A DNA stretch of 38,276 nt from Candidatus Allofournierella pullicola (GTDB lineage: Bacteria; Bacillota; Clostridia; Oscillospirales; Ruminococcaceae). The notes beneath the pieces were generated by a model, which was given only the letters and a program-made list of their open reading frames with translations, was not told where the DNA came from and made no database searches. How positions within the stretch are numbered: position 1 is the stretch's first letter; each line of letters starts with the position of its first letter. Below are positions 14,640-22,929 of the stretch, one piece after another. Position numbers and translations under genes: made by a program. The stretch spans positions 1-38,276 of the forward strand of contig DXFW01000023.1 in assembly GCA_019114225.1 (NCBI GenBank). The letters run 5' to 3'.

Positions 14640-16385
14640 TTACGGCACCCGCAGGGTCAGCTCCACCGGCCAGGCCCACTTCCAGGTGATCTTCCCCCGC
14701 ACCCCGGGGGCGAGGCGGCAGCCCTGTTCAAGGACGTCGGGAGAGAGCTGCACCTCCAGCCCCGCCCAGGTCCCGCTTTCGTCCGGCAGGGTGCCGCTGC
14801 TGGTCAGCAGGCCGTTCGCGGTGGGGGCGGGCATGCCGTCCATTTCAGTCTCCAGCCAAACGCCCGCCAGGGTCAGGTCTGCCCGCCGGGGCGCGGCGTC
14901 AAAGGTGATGTAAAAGGCTTCGGCACCCGGCTCCTGCTCCGCGGTGACCAGGTGGCCCGGCTGGCCGCTCACATGGGCGGTGAGGCTGCCGCCGGGCGCT
15001 TCCAGTACAAGGCCGTCCCCATCCGGCAGGGGCAGGACGAATTCCTCCGGCAGCGGTGCGCTCACCAGCAGATAGGGCACAGAGAGGGTGTAGTCCCCCG
15101 GGGGCAGATCGCCGAACTCCCAGCGGGAATAAAGAGAGGTGCCGTAGGGATTGAAGCCCGCCGCTGTGCCCTCCCAGACCCTGCCGTCCGCACCGGTGAG
15201 GGTGACGGCGCCGGGGTCCGGGTCCAGGAAAGCGCCGCGGGTCATCCAGGGCTCCACCGAGAAGGTCTCACTGTTCAGGGGGTAGAGTTCCACCGCAGCG
15301 CCCCCTTCGCTTCGTGACGGAATGGCCAGCACCCCGCCCAGTTCGCCCAGGGCGTAGGCGTATTCCTCCGGCGGGGTCTCCCCGGCGCAGACCAGGGTGA
15401 AGGGGATCTCCAATTCGCCGCAGTTCAGCACAGCCTCCACCGGCTCGCTCCCCCGTTCCGGCGCGGGCAGGCCGGTGAACACCAGTTCCATCACCAGGCA
15501 GTCCTCCGTGGAGCGGGCCGCGTCGGTGACGGCCATGCCGTAGATGTCCTCCTGTCCGTCCCAGCTCAGGGTCATATTTCCCGTCAGGTCGGTCTGCCAT
15601 AAGATGGTGTACTCGCTGCCGTCCGGCAGGGTCACCACCCGGTCGGCCGCGCCGGGGCCCTTTTGCAGCCGCACATCCAGCACCAGGCCGTCCTGCCACC
15701 AAAGCGCGTCCTCTATCCGAAGGGCGGCCATTTGGTCCGCCCCTTCGGCGGGGGCGGCCAGGGTATGGAAAGGCGCGTCGGCGCGGGTGTTCACCCCGTA
15801 GCCGGGCAGCACTCCGAAGTAGCGCAGCAGCAGGTAGCCGCAGGCCGCCAGCAGGGCCGCCAGGGCAAGCACCAGGCCGGTGAGCAGCAGTTTGCGCAGT
15901 TTGGCAAGGCTGCGCTGCTGGCGCTTTTTCACGGTTTCATAGGGCAGGTCCAGCGCGCGGGCGATCTCGGCCACCGTGAGCCCCGCGCCCCGCATGCGCA
16001 GAAGGTCCGCTTCCTCCTCCGGCAGCCCGGCCAGGGCGCGCTGCACGTCCAGCCGTTCGTCCGGGTCGGGAGCCGCGGCGGCGGGCAAGGCCTCGGGCAG
16101 CGGGTCCGCCTGCCGCCGCAATGCGGCGCGCCGGCGGTCGGCGGCATGGCGCACCGCCAGGGTGCACAGCCAGTTTTTCAGCGAACCTTTGCCGGCGTTG
16201 AACCGTGCCCGCTGAAAATAGAACTGGGCGAACACGTCGTTGACGCATTCCCGCACGTCCTCCTCGTCGGAAAGGCGGCGGGCCGTCGCGGCGCGCACCG
16301 CCCCGCCGTACCGCTCCATCAGGGCGGCAAGGCCCGCCTCCGGGTCCTGCTCCAGCAATTGCAGCAGCCGCGCGTCCGTGTCCAT
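14640..16385 (-). CDS. ECF sigma factor fused to a transmembrane segment and large extracellular domain
   Basis: A 581-residue protein with unusual order. Residues 1-90 are sigma region 2 (EEDVRECVNDVFAQFYFQRA, GSLKNWLCTLAVRHAADRRR). Residues 115-165 are region 4 with HTH LTVAEIARALDLPYETVKKR. Residues about 166-190 form one membrane helix, and the remaining 390 residues are predicted outside, beta-rich, with several YTLSVPYLL-like immunoglobulin-type strands. No frameshift was seen at the join. Thus the sigma head is tethered to the membrane by its own C-terminus, which could act as built-in anti-sigma and sensor. Release would need proteolysis or a conformational change. The gene has its own sigma-A-like promoter and a terminator. 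Target promoters may be the elements at 12700 and 14556. Confidence 0.82.
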   Translation of the reverse strand: MDTDARLLQLLEQDPEAGLAALMERYGGAVRAATARRLSDEEDVRECVNDVFAQFYFQRARFNAGKGSLKNWLCTLAVRHAADRRRAALRRQADPLPEALPAAAAPDPDERLDVQRALAGLPEEEADLLRMRGAGLTVAEIARALDLPYETVKKRQQRSLAKLRKLLLTGLVLALAALLAACGYLLLRYFGVLPGYGVNTRADAPFHTLAAPAEGADQMAALRIEDALWWQDGLVLDVRLQKGPGAADRVVTLPDGSEYTILWQTDLTGNMTLSWDGQEDIYGMAVTDAARSTEDCLVMELVFTGLPAPERGSEPVEAVLNCGELEIPFTLVCAGETPPEEYAYALGELGGVLAIPSRSEGGAAVELYPLNSETFSVEPWMTRGAFLDPDPGAVTLTGADGRVWEGTAAGFNPYGTSLYSRWEFGDLPPGDYTLSVPYLLVSAPLPEEFVLPLPDGDGLVLEAPGGSLTAHVSGQPGHLVTAEQEPGAEAFYITFDAAPRRADLTLAGVWLETEMDGMPAPTANGLLTSSGTLPDESGTWAGLEVQLSPDVLEQGCRLAPGVRGKITWKWAWPVELTLRVP

Positions 16386-16419
16386 CCCCTCACCGCCTTT
16401 TTGTCCCGTTTATGAGAGC

Positions 16420-16428
16420 ATTATAACA
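16420..16428 (-). promoter_or_regulatory. Extended -10 promoter of the sigma-fusion gene
   Basis: Minus strand TGT-TATAAT (16428-16420), about 35 bases before ATG 16385. The -35 is poor, so the extended -10 carries recognition. Confidence 0.6.
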
Positions 16429-16488
16429 CATCAGCCCCCGTTGAAACACCGTCCGGCGATTTTTCGCCCTCCGTCCGGCGGGGATTTA

Positions 16489-16497
16489 TGCTATAAT
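16489..16497 (+). promoter_or_regulatory. Extended -10 promoter of recG
   Basis: TGC-TATAAT (16489-16497), 33 bases before GTG 16530. It is divergent from the promoter at 16420-16428. The presence of its own promoter shows recG is uncoupled from fakA here. Confidence 0.6.
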
Positions 16498-16529
16498 GAA
16501 AAAACAAAGAGGAAAGGGGGCGTCGCGCC

Positions 16530-18572
16530 GTGCGGCCGGACACACCAGTGCAATACCTCAAGGGCGTGGGCCCCAAAACCGCCGAAAAGTTCGCAAGGCT
16601 CGGCGTGGCCACGGTGGAGGACCTGCTGGGGCTTTATCCCCGGCGCTATGTGGATTATTCAAACCCCGCCCCGGTGGCCGCCGCCCCCTTTGACGCGGAC
16701 ACGGTGGTGAAGGCGGCGGTGTACTCCAAGCGGGGGGCGGTGCGCCTGCCCGGCGGGCGCACCATGGTGCAGGTGCTGGCGGGGGACGACAGTTCCGGCC
16801 TGACCCTGACCTGGTTCAACACCCACTTCGCGGCGGACAGCCTGCAGGTGGGGGAGGAATACTTTTTTGAGGGGCGGATACGGGGCACCCTGACAAGGCG
16901 GGAGATGACCAACCCCACGGTGCGCACCCCCGCCCAGGTGGAAAAAACGCCTCTGGCCCCGGTGTATCCCCAGACAGAGGGCCTGGGCAGCGGCCAGATC
17001 GCCCGGTGCGTGGCCCGGGCGCTGGAAGAAGCGGACCCGTTGGAGGAATTTCTGCCGCCGGAATATCTGACCCGTTTTAAACTGCCGGGGCGCTGGCAGG
17101 CCATCTGTGACATCCACCGCCCCGCCTCGGCGGCCGCGGCCCAGGCGGCGCGGCGGCGGCTGGTGTTCGACGAACTGTTCACCCTGCAATTGGGCCTGGG
17201 GCTTTTGCGCAGCCGGGGCGCGGCGAAGGCCAGCGCGGTGATGAAGCCCGCCGACCTTGGCCCCTTCTGGGCCAGCCTGCCCTTTGCCCCCACCGGGGCC
17301 CAGCGGCGGGCGGCGGGGGAAATTTGCGGCGACATGACCAGGACCGCCCCCATGAACCGCCTTTTGCAGGGCGACGTGGGCAGCGGCAAGACGCTGGTGG
17401 CGGCGGCGGCGGTGTACACCGCTTACAAAAACGGGTGGCAGAGCGCCCTGATGGCCCCCACCGAAATTCTGGCCGCCCAGCACGCCGAGACGCTGCACAA
17501 GCTGCTGAGTCCCTTCGGGGTGCGGGTGGCGCTGCTCACCGGCGGCATGAAGGCCGCGGCGAAGCGCACCGCGCTGGCGGCCATCGCCGCGGGGGAGGCC
17601 GACCTGGTGGTGGGCACCCACGCGGTCATCGGCGAGGGGGTGCAGTTCAAGGCGCTGGGCCTGGCGGTGGTGGACGAACAGCACCGCTTCGGCGTGCGTC
17701 AGCGGGGCCTGCTGGCGGGCAAGGCCGCCCAGCCCCATGTGCTGGTGATGAGCGCAACGCCCATCCCCCGCACCCTGGCGCTGCTGGTCTACGGCGATCT
17801 GGACATTTCGGTGCTGGACGAACTGCCCCCCGGGCGCAAACCGGTAAAGACCTACGCCGTGGGCGGCGAAAAGCGAAAAGCCATGTACGGCTTTTTGGAA
17901 AAGCAGATCGCCGCGGGGCGGCAGGTCTACATCGTCTGCCCGCTGGTGGAGGAAAGCGAAGGCCAGAACACCGAGGAGCTGGCGGCGGTGACCACCTATT
18001 ACACCGAGGTGGCCAAGGCCCTTTTGCCCGGGCGGCGGGTGGGGCTTATGCACGGGCGGCTGAAGGCGAAGGAAAAGGCCGCCGTGATGGAGGAATTCAA
18101 GGCAGGCAAGCTGGACGCCCTTGTTTCCACCACCGTCATCGAGGTGGGGGTGGACGTGCCCAACGCCACGGTGATGGTGATCGAAAACGCCGAGCGCTAC
18201 GGCCTGTCGGCCCTGCACCAGCTGCGGGGCCGGGTGGGCCGGGGCGGAGCGGAGAGCTTCTGCATTCTGGTGAGCGACCACGGCAGCGAATCCGTGCGGG
18301 ACCGGCTGCGCTTTCTCTGCTCCACCCAGGACGGCTTCGCCATTGCAAAATACGACCTGGAGCACCGGGGCCCCGGTGACTTTTTCGGGGACCGGCAGCA
18401 CGGCCTGCCCACCTTGCAGCTGGCCAGCCTGACCACCGACACCCGCACCCTGGCGGCGGCTCATGCCAGCGCCGCCGAACTGCTGGAGGCGGACCCGGCC
18501 CTCACGGCCCCGGAACACCGGGCGCTGGCGGAGCAGGTGCAGCGCCTCTTCGGGCGCACCACCTTCAACTGA
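16530..18572 (+). CDS. recG: ATP-dependent DNA helicase RecG
   Basis: Remodels stalled replication forks and Holliday junctions. The 680-residue product has normal family length. It starts with the helix-hairpin wedge region QYLKGVGPKTAEKFARLGV. It then has the OB-fold wedge domain, Walker A GDVGSGKT at about residue 280, the DEQH box at about 380 in VVDEQHRFGVRQR, motif III SATPIPRTLAL at about 408, and C-terminal motifs including STTVIEVGVDVPNA and QLRGRVGRGG. GTG 16530 has a GAGGAAAGGGGG site about 9 bases upstream. Plus strand, single gene with its own promoter and a strong terminator. Confidence 0.96.
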   Translation: MRPDTPVQYLKGVGPKTAEKFARLGVATVEDLLGLYPRRYVDYSNPAPVAAAPFDADTVVKAAVYSKRGAVRLPGGRTMVQVLAGDDSSGLTLTWFNTHFAADSLQVGEEYFFEGRIRGTLTRREMTNPTVRTPAQVEKTPLAPVYPQTEGLGSGQIARCVARALEEADPLEEFLPPEYLTRFKLPGRWQAICDIHRPASAAAAQAARRRLVFDELFTLQLGLGLLRSRGAAKASAVMKPADLGPFWASLPFAPTGAQRRAAGEICGDMTRTAPMNRLLQGDVGSGKTLVAAAAVYTAYKNGWQSALMAPTEILAAQHAETLHKLLSPFGVRVALLTGGMKAAAKRTALAAIAAGEADLVVGTHAVIGEGVQFKALGLAVVDEQHRFGVRQRGLLAGKAAQPHVLVMSATPIPRTLALLVYGDLDISVLDELPPGRKPVKTYAVGGEKRKAMYGFLEKQIAAGRQVYIVCPLVEESEGQNTEELAAVTTYYTEVAKALLPGRRVGLMHGRLKAKEKAAVMEEFKAGKLDALVSTTVIEVGVDVPNATVMVIENAERYGLSALHQLRGRVGRGGAESFCILVSDHGSESVRDRLRFLCSTQDGFAIAKYDLEHRGPGDFFGDRQHGLPTLQLASLTTDTRTLAAAHASAAELLEADPALTAPEHRALAEQVQRLFGRTTFN

Positions 18573-18596
18573 AGGCCCGGTTTTTCCACAAAGAAA

Positions 18597-18635
18597 GGCC
18601 CGGACGGGGGAAAACTTCCCCGTCCGGGCCTTTTT
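18597..18635. terminator. Bidirectional terminator between recG and the lipoprotein gene
   Basis: A perfect 13-bp stem (18597-18609 with 18618-18630), 8-base loop, TTTTT on the plus strand and TTTCTTT on the minus strand. It separates two convergent genes. The minus-strand stop codon begins at the last base of the plus-strand T-run. Confidence 0.9.
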
Positions 18636-19657
18636 CATCGGATATAGTTGGGGCGGTCCGCCCAGAAGTCCTCCTTCGGCAGCAGAGCAAAGGTGTAGCG
18701 CTCCTCGTCCACCATTTCGGTTTCTCCCTCCGGGCCGGGGATCTCCACCTGAGACACGCTGTATTCCCTCGCCACAAGGCAGTTGCCCTCCGCCCCGGCA
18801 AAGACCTCCAGCGGATGGTCGCCGAATTCGCCGGTGGTGGCAAGGGTCTGCTTCACCGCATGGCCCTGGGGGTCGATGAGATAATGGCCGAACACGCCCT
18901 CTTCTTCGCCCCGCACAAGCTCCTGCCATGCGCCGGCGTCCACATCCCGCAAACCCCAGCCCGCCTGGGCGCCCTCGCCGAAGCGCAGCACCAGCTGCCG
19001 GCCGAAAACGCCTTCCACGGCGGTGTCCAGCGGGGGCAGGCCCGTCTGCTCTTTCTGTTCGCCGGTGGCGGCGTCGAGGCTGACCAGCCGGCGTTCGGCT
19101 TTGCCCTCATTGAAGGACGACACCAGAAGATACAGACGCTGGCCGTCCCAGGCGGGAGCGCTGTCGATAAAATCAGACGCGCCAAAGCGGGCCAGTTCCC
19201 GTTGTCCGGAACCGTCCCGCCCGCAGCTGATGACCCGGGCCTTGCCCGTTTGTTCTTTCGCTTCGCCGCAGTAGACCACGAACAGCCGGTCCTGGGCGGC
19301 GTACACCCGGATGTCGCAGCCGTCCCATCTGAAGAGGGCGGTGCAGCCCTCATCGGTGTGGGTGCAGCCGGCGCTGCACACGGCGGCGTCCTCCAGCGTG
19401 GCATAGTCCACAAAATGCAGCACGAAGTCGCCGCCGTCCTGCCGGGCAAGGTAATAATAGCCGTCGGAGCTGCCGCTGCTCTTGCCGTTCCATCCCCCCA
19501 GCAGGGTCAGCCCGCCGGAGGCCTGGGGTTCCGCCGTCTGGGCCGCGGCTGCCGGCGGGGAGGACGGGGCGTCGGGGACCAGCGGGCTGTTCTGCCTTGT
19601 GCAGGCAGCCAGAAGCACGCCGGTGAGAAACAGGCTGATCCAAAGTGAAGGTTTCAT
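18635..19657 (-). CDS. Lipoprotein with beta-propeller-like body, unknown function
   Basis: A 340-residue secreted lipoprotein: signal helix and lipobox LLAAC at residues about 15-19, a Ser/Pro/Ala linker, then repeated strands with WDGxx and YLLVSSFNE-type blades suggestive of a beta-propeller. It has a cysteine/histidine patch AAVCSAGCTHTDEGC, resembling the C-x3-C-x-H patch seen in other clostridial surface lipoproteins. No enzyme motif is visible. ATG 19657 is used since it begins the signal peptide; AAAGGAG lies 12 bases upstream. It starts 28 bases after the C39-like peptidase gene and so belongs to the unit under the 18-bp box at 20715. Confidence 0.75.
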   Translation of the reverse strand: MKPSLWISLFLTGVLLAACTRQNSPLVPDAPSSPPAAAAQTAEPQASGGLTLLGGWNGKSSGSSDGYYYLARQDGGDFVLHFVDYATLEDAAVCSAGCTHTDEGCTALFRWDGCDIRVYAAQDRLFVVYCGEAKEQTGKARVISCGRDGSGQRELARFGASDFIDSAPAWDGQRLYLLVSSFNEGKAERRLVSLDAATGEQKEQTGLPPLDTAVEGVFGRQLVLRFGEGAQAGWGLRDVDAGAWQELVRGEEEGVFGHYLIDPQGHAVKQTLATTGEFGDHPLEVFAGAEGNCLVAREYSVSQVEIPGPEGETEMVDEERYTFALLPKEDFWADRPNYIR

Positions 19658-19685
19658 AACGGGGCGCGCTCCTTTCCGTTTTCGC

Positions 19686-20621
19686 TCAGCCCACGGCCAG
19701 CGCGCGGCTGCCCATGGCGGTGTAGATACGTTCAAAGGTGTCCTTGTCCACCCGGGTGCTGCCGGCCAGCGGGTCCGCCAGCAGGCAGTCGCCCCCTTCC
19801 ACCCCGGCCAGCACCAGGCAGTGGAGATTGGCGTAGGGCGTGTACTGTTCGCCGGAGGGCAGCGTCCAGGTGAAGCTCTCGTTCAGGCGGGGCTCGGCGT
19901 AGTCCTGGGTGAACCAGACGGCCACCGGCTGGCCCTTGGCCAGGCGTTTTTCCAGCTCGGAAAAACCTGCGCCGGTGAGGTCCTCCGCCCGCAGGGAGCT
20001 GCCGGTGGATTCAAGATAGCGGTTCGCGCCTTCCGCCACCGGGGCCGCAAAGCAGTACCAGCCGCCGGAGGCGCTGGTGGGGTCGCCGGCGTAGGCTTCG
20101 TCCGGGTCGGGGCCGAAGCGGTCCGGCCCGTAATAGGAGAACTCCTGGCGGGGGATCCACTCCATGGCCAGTTCCACCGCGTCCGCCTCCACCCCGGCGT
20201 AGCGCAGCAGGGTGGCAAGGCTGGCCGCCTCGCAGCCGTTGGGCAGAGCGGGATTTTGCAGCACCGGCGCCACCTCCAGCACACCGGAGGTCTCGGGCGC
20301 GTCCACGCCCCAGCCCGCCGCGATGGAGAACAAGGCTTCGGCCCGGTCGACGCCGTCGGCGAGGGCGCCTTTTGCCGCGCCCAGCACCCGCAGCAGCGCC
20401 CAGACACAGAGGAACAGCACCGCCAGCCGCAGCAGGCCCCCCGCGAAGCGGCGCTTGCGCCGGCGGGGCGCAGGGGCACGGTAGACCCGGCGCTGGGGCT
20501 GGGGCGGGCGGCGAAGGGGGGCGGCGCTTTCCACCGGGCCCCACGCGGGCAGGGGGATGGCCTGTTCCCATTCCCCGGCGGGCCGCAGGGCGGCGGCGGT
20601 GCGGATGACGCGCGTGCTCAT
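19686..20621 (-). CDS. Membrane-anchored C39-like cysteine peptidase
   Basis: A 311-residue protein. Residues 1-60 are Pro/Arg-rich and cytosolic, 61-82 form a membrane helix, and the rest faces outward. The peptidase domain of the C39_2 type has Cys130 in LPNGCEAASLATLLRYAG, a His near 266 in LHCLVLAG, and Asp in LLADPLAG. Such domains are papain-like, and the substrate is unknown. ATG 20621 has GAGGGGG 7 bases upstream. An upstream frame to 20708 is rejected because it would start before the promoter. The unit also contains the lipoprotein gene. The shared 18-bp box ties it to the two-component system. Confidence 0.83.
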   Translation of the reverse strand: MSTRVIRTAAALRPAGEWEQAIPLPAWGPVESAAPLRRPPQPQRRVYRAPAPRRRKRRFAGGLLRLAVLFLCVWALLRVLGAAKGALADGVDRAEALFSIAAGWGVDAPETSGVLEVAPVLQNPALPNGCEAASLATLLRYAGVEADAVELAMEWIPRQEFSYYGPDRFGPDPDEAYAGDPTSASGGWYCFAAPVAEGANRYLESTGSSLRAEDLTGAGFSELEKRLAKGQPVAVWFTQDYAEPRLNESFTWTLPSGEQYTPYANLHCLVLAGVEGGDCLLADPLAGSTRVDKDTFERIYTAMGSRALAVG

Positions 20622-20675
20622 AAAAAGACCCCCTCTGGTGCGATTTTTGCCGCGGCGAACGTTTGCCGCAAGACA

Positions 20676-20732
20676 AGTATCGCGCCAAAGGGGGCGCAAA
20701 GTCTGCAAAAAGAGGTATCGAAACTGTAAATA
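20676..20732 (-). promoter_or_regulatory. Response-regulator box and promoter of the C39 peptidase unit
   Basis: Minus strand TATTTACAGTTTCGATAC (20732-20715), 33 bases, then GATACT (20681-20676) as -10. The box is identical to that at 27372-27355, also 33 bases from a -10. The -35 position is a poor match (CAGACT), as expected when an activator is needed. The leader to ATG 20621 would be about 48 bases. Confidence 0.68.
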
Positions 20733-20740
20733 TCCCGCAG

Positions 20741-20763
20741 AAAAACCGCAAAAAAATGCGGTT
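20741..20763 (-). terminator. Intrinsic terminator at the end of the two-component/paralog operon
   Basis: Minus strand AACCGCA (20763-20757), 6-base loop, TGCGGTT (20750-20744), followed by TTT. The first stem base is also the last base of the stop codon of the gene at 20763-21800. The next promoter box begins 9 bases further on. Confidence 0.65.
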
Positions 20764-21800
20764 TATCCCTGCAGGGCAAAGCCGGAAAAGCAATCCAGGA
20801 CCGGGTCATAATACACCGCCAGGTTGCCGCCGTTCCAGCCGAAGAGGATCATCACCTGCTTTTCCAGCGGAATGATCTGCACGTCCAGTTCCTGGTCCGC
20901 AAGCACCCGGTCCATCTCCTCCTGGCCGGGCATGGGGTCGGCGTAGAGGGGGACATGTTTATAGAAATTCCCCATCATTTCCAGCTGGCCTTCCACGCCG
21001 CGGTCGTTATAGAGCAGCAGTGAAACATACTGGCAGTTGTTCACTTTCCAGCGCAGCGTTTCCAGCATATTCCCCATGCGTTCTTTGCCTTCAAGCGCCC
21101 AGTATTCCGAGAATTCCGCCGCGGGGAACTGCGCCCCCTCCAGCTGCCAGGGCCGGCGGTTCAGCAGATCTTCCAGCTGGTAATAGAGCAGAACGCGCTG
21201 GTCGTCGTTGGAGAGGTTGAAAAGGTAGAGCAGTTCTTCCCGGCAGCGCTGCACCGCCGTTTCCTGCCAGTCATCCGGCAATTCGTCGTAGCCCTCCCGG
21301 GCAAAGACCCTGCACACCACCCCCGGCACTCCCGACCGGCGGCCCACCGCCAGCTGGGCGCTGAGGGGGTGGGGATAGAATCTGTCCGTGGGCAGGCCGC
21401 TCACCAGCGCCGGCCTGGCGGTGAACCACACGTCCCGCAGAAAAAGGCAGAGGTCCTCGTCCGCTGCGGCAAAAAAGAGGCAGCCCGGCTGGGCCTCCTG
21501 TTCCTCACCGGGCCGCCAGCCGCCCGTAAGGACCTGAGTCCAGGGGGAGACAAGGCTTGCCTCGGCCTGCCCGGCGGGCGAAAACCCGTCCTCCTCCCAA
21601 AGCTGTTCCGGCCAGAAAAGGGTGTTGGCTTCCTCCGCGCTCAGCACGCTGCGCACCGGCAGGGCGCTGTGGCTGTCCACCGCGCGCTCCGGGGCGGCAA
21701 AGATGGCCGCAAACACAGCGGCGGAACCCGCCGCCAGCACCAGGGCACAACAGCCGAAAAAGAAGAGGTCGGGCCGCCGGAACAAAAAACGGCGCTTCAT
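20763..21800 (-). CDS. Membrane-anchored protein, tandem paralog 4 of an unrecognised family
   Basis: A 345-residue protein with a basic N-terminus and one hydrophobic helix at about residues 12-33, so most lies outside the membrane. It shares three blocks with its neighbours: SALPV near residue 45, then FWPEQLWEE; a central DDWQETAVQRCREELLYLF; and C-terminal VPLEKQVMILFGW-like (here IPLEKQVMILFGW) then YYDPVLDCFSG. About 80% of the last 64 residues match paralog 3, far more than elsewhere. No catalytic motif is recognised. It is last gene of the response regulator operon, 42 bases after paralog 3, and ends on a terminator. Confidence 0.72.
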   Translation of the reverse strand: MKRRFLFRRPDLFFFGCCALVLAAGSAAVFAAIFAAPERAVDSHSALPVRSVLSAEEANTLFWPEQLWEEDGFSPAGQAEASLVSPWTQVLTGGWRPGEEQEAQPGCLFFAAADEDLCLFLRDVWFTARPALVSGLPTDRFYPHPLSAQLAVGRRSGVPGVVCRVFAREGYDELPDDWQETAVQRCREELLYLFNLSNDDQRVLLYYQLEDLLNRRPWQLEGAQFPAAEFSEYWALEGKERMGNMLETLRWKVNNCQYVSLLLYNDRGVEGQLEMMGNFYKHVPLYADPMPGQEEMDRVLADQELDVQIIPLEKQVMILFGWNGGNLAVYYDPVLDCFSGFALQG

Positions 21801-21842
21801 GCAAAGCCTCCTTTGCCGCGGGATTTTGGGCCCGGGCGGGTC

Positions 21843-22889
21843 TTACTGCTGCAGCGCATAGCCGGAGAAGCATTCCAGCACCGGGTCGTAATAGATCGCC
21901 AGGTTGCCGTCGTACCAGCCGAAAAGGATCATCACCTGTTTTTCCAGCGGCACGATCTGCACGTCCAGCTCCAGGTCGGCCAGCACCCGGGCCATTTCCA
22001 CCTCGCCGGGCATGGGGTCGGCATAAAGGGGCTGGTGGTTGTAAAGAGCGCCCCAGCTGTCTCCCGGCTCCTGCCAGCCCTCGCTGCTGTAAAGCACCAC
22101 GCTGTTGTATTGGGCGCTGCGCACCCGGCCCCGCAGCTGGTTGAACATGCCGTTCAGCTGTTCGCGGCCCGCGCCCTGCCAGTTGTTTTCCACAGGCTCC
22201 AGGGGGAAGGAGGCGTTTTCCAGCTGCCAGGGATCTATCGTCAGCATGCTGTTCAGCCGCTGATAAAGCTGAACGCGCTGGTCGTCGTTGGAAAGGTTGA
22301 AAAGGTAGAGCAGTTCCTCCCGGCAGCGCTGCACCGCCGTTTCCTGCCAGTCGTCGGGCAGGTCCTTGTAGCCCTCGGCGGCATACACAAGGCAGCTCAC
22401 CGCAAAGCCGCTGGAGCGGTAGCCGGCGGCGAATTCCGCCATCATGTACCGCTGCTCGTTGTTGGTGCTGGCAACGCCGGAGATCTGGGGCGGAGTGTCC
22501 AGAAAGCGGACGTTGCGCACATACAGGCAGCTGCCGCCCGCTGTGCCGGCTATATAGACCTGGCCGGGGTTGGCGTTGTCGCCCTGGCCCCAGCCCCAGC
22601 CAAAGAGATTCAGCCAGGGGGCGGAAAACCCGCCGGAGGCCTCCGGCCAGTAGTCAATGCCGTTTCCCGTGCCGTCCAAATCCTCCAAAAGCTGCCAGGG
22701 CCAGAACTGCACGTTGGAGCTTTCGGCGCCCAGGGCGTTGTAGACCGGCAGGGCGCTGTGGCTGGACACCTGGCGGCCGGGCGTGGAGAGGCCCGCCATG
22801 CTCACCAGGGCCATGCCCGCCGCCAGCACCCCGGCACAGCCTCCGAGAAAGGCCAGGGTGGCGCGCCGGGGCGCGGAACGCTGTTTCAT
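21843..22889 (-). CDS. Membrane-anchored protein, tandem paralog 3
   Basis: A 348-residue protein: basic N-terminus, a membrane helix at about residues 10-32, then an extracellular body. Family blocks are HSALPVYNALGAESSNVQFW, the central DDWQETAVQRCREELLYLF and the C-terminal YYDPVLECFSGYALQ. ATG 22889 is used because an AAAGGAGG lies 11 bases upstream; the open frame upstream of it overlaps the previous gene. It is 40 bases after paralog 2. A DNA stretch of 82 bases coding for the central block differs from paralog 4 at only two positions, while the surrounding sequence is diverged. Confidence 0.72.
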   Translation of the reverse strand: MKQRSAPRRATLAFLGGCAGVLAAGMALVSMAGLSTPGRQVSSHSALPVYNALGAESSNVQFWPWQLLEDLDGTGNGIDYWPEASGGFSAPWLNLFGWGWGQGDNANPGQVYIAGTAGGSCLYVRNVRFLDTPPQISGVASTNNEQRYMMAEFAAGYRSSGFAVSCLVYAAEGYKDLPDDWQETAVQRCREELLYLFNLSNDDQRVQLYQRLNSMLTIDPWQLENASFPLEPVENNWQGAGREQLNGMFNQLRGRVRSAQYNSVVLYSSEGWQEPGDSWGALYNHQPLYADPMPGEVEMARVLADLELDVQIVPLEKQVMILFGWYDGNLAIYYDPVLECFSGYALQQ

Positions 22890-22929
22890 ACGGGCGCAAG
22901 CCTCCTTTTGAAAATCGTTTGCCAACGTG

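Noticed and set aside
14640-16385. Lipobox-like LLAACG in the sigma fusion
   Set aside because: It lies at about residue 178 inside an internal membrane helix, not after an N-terminal signal peptide.
16401-16413. TTGTCCCGTTT on the plus strand as a third copy of the ECF element
   Set aside because: It lacks the CGAATCC block at the right distance and points away from the sigma gene; a normal extended -10 overlaps.
16659-18929. 756-codon minus-strand frame opposite recG
   Set aside because: Antisense to recG, repetitive His/Gly/Pro composition, crosses a strong terminator. Same reasoning for plus-strand frames 3570-4847, 22927-25311 and 25227-27314.
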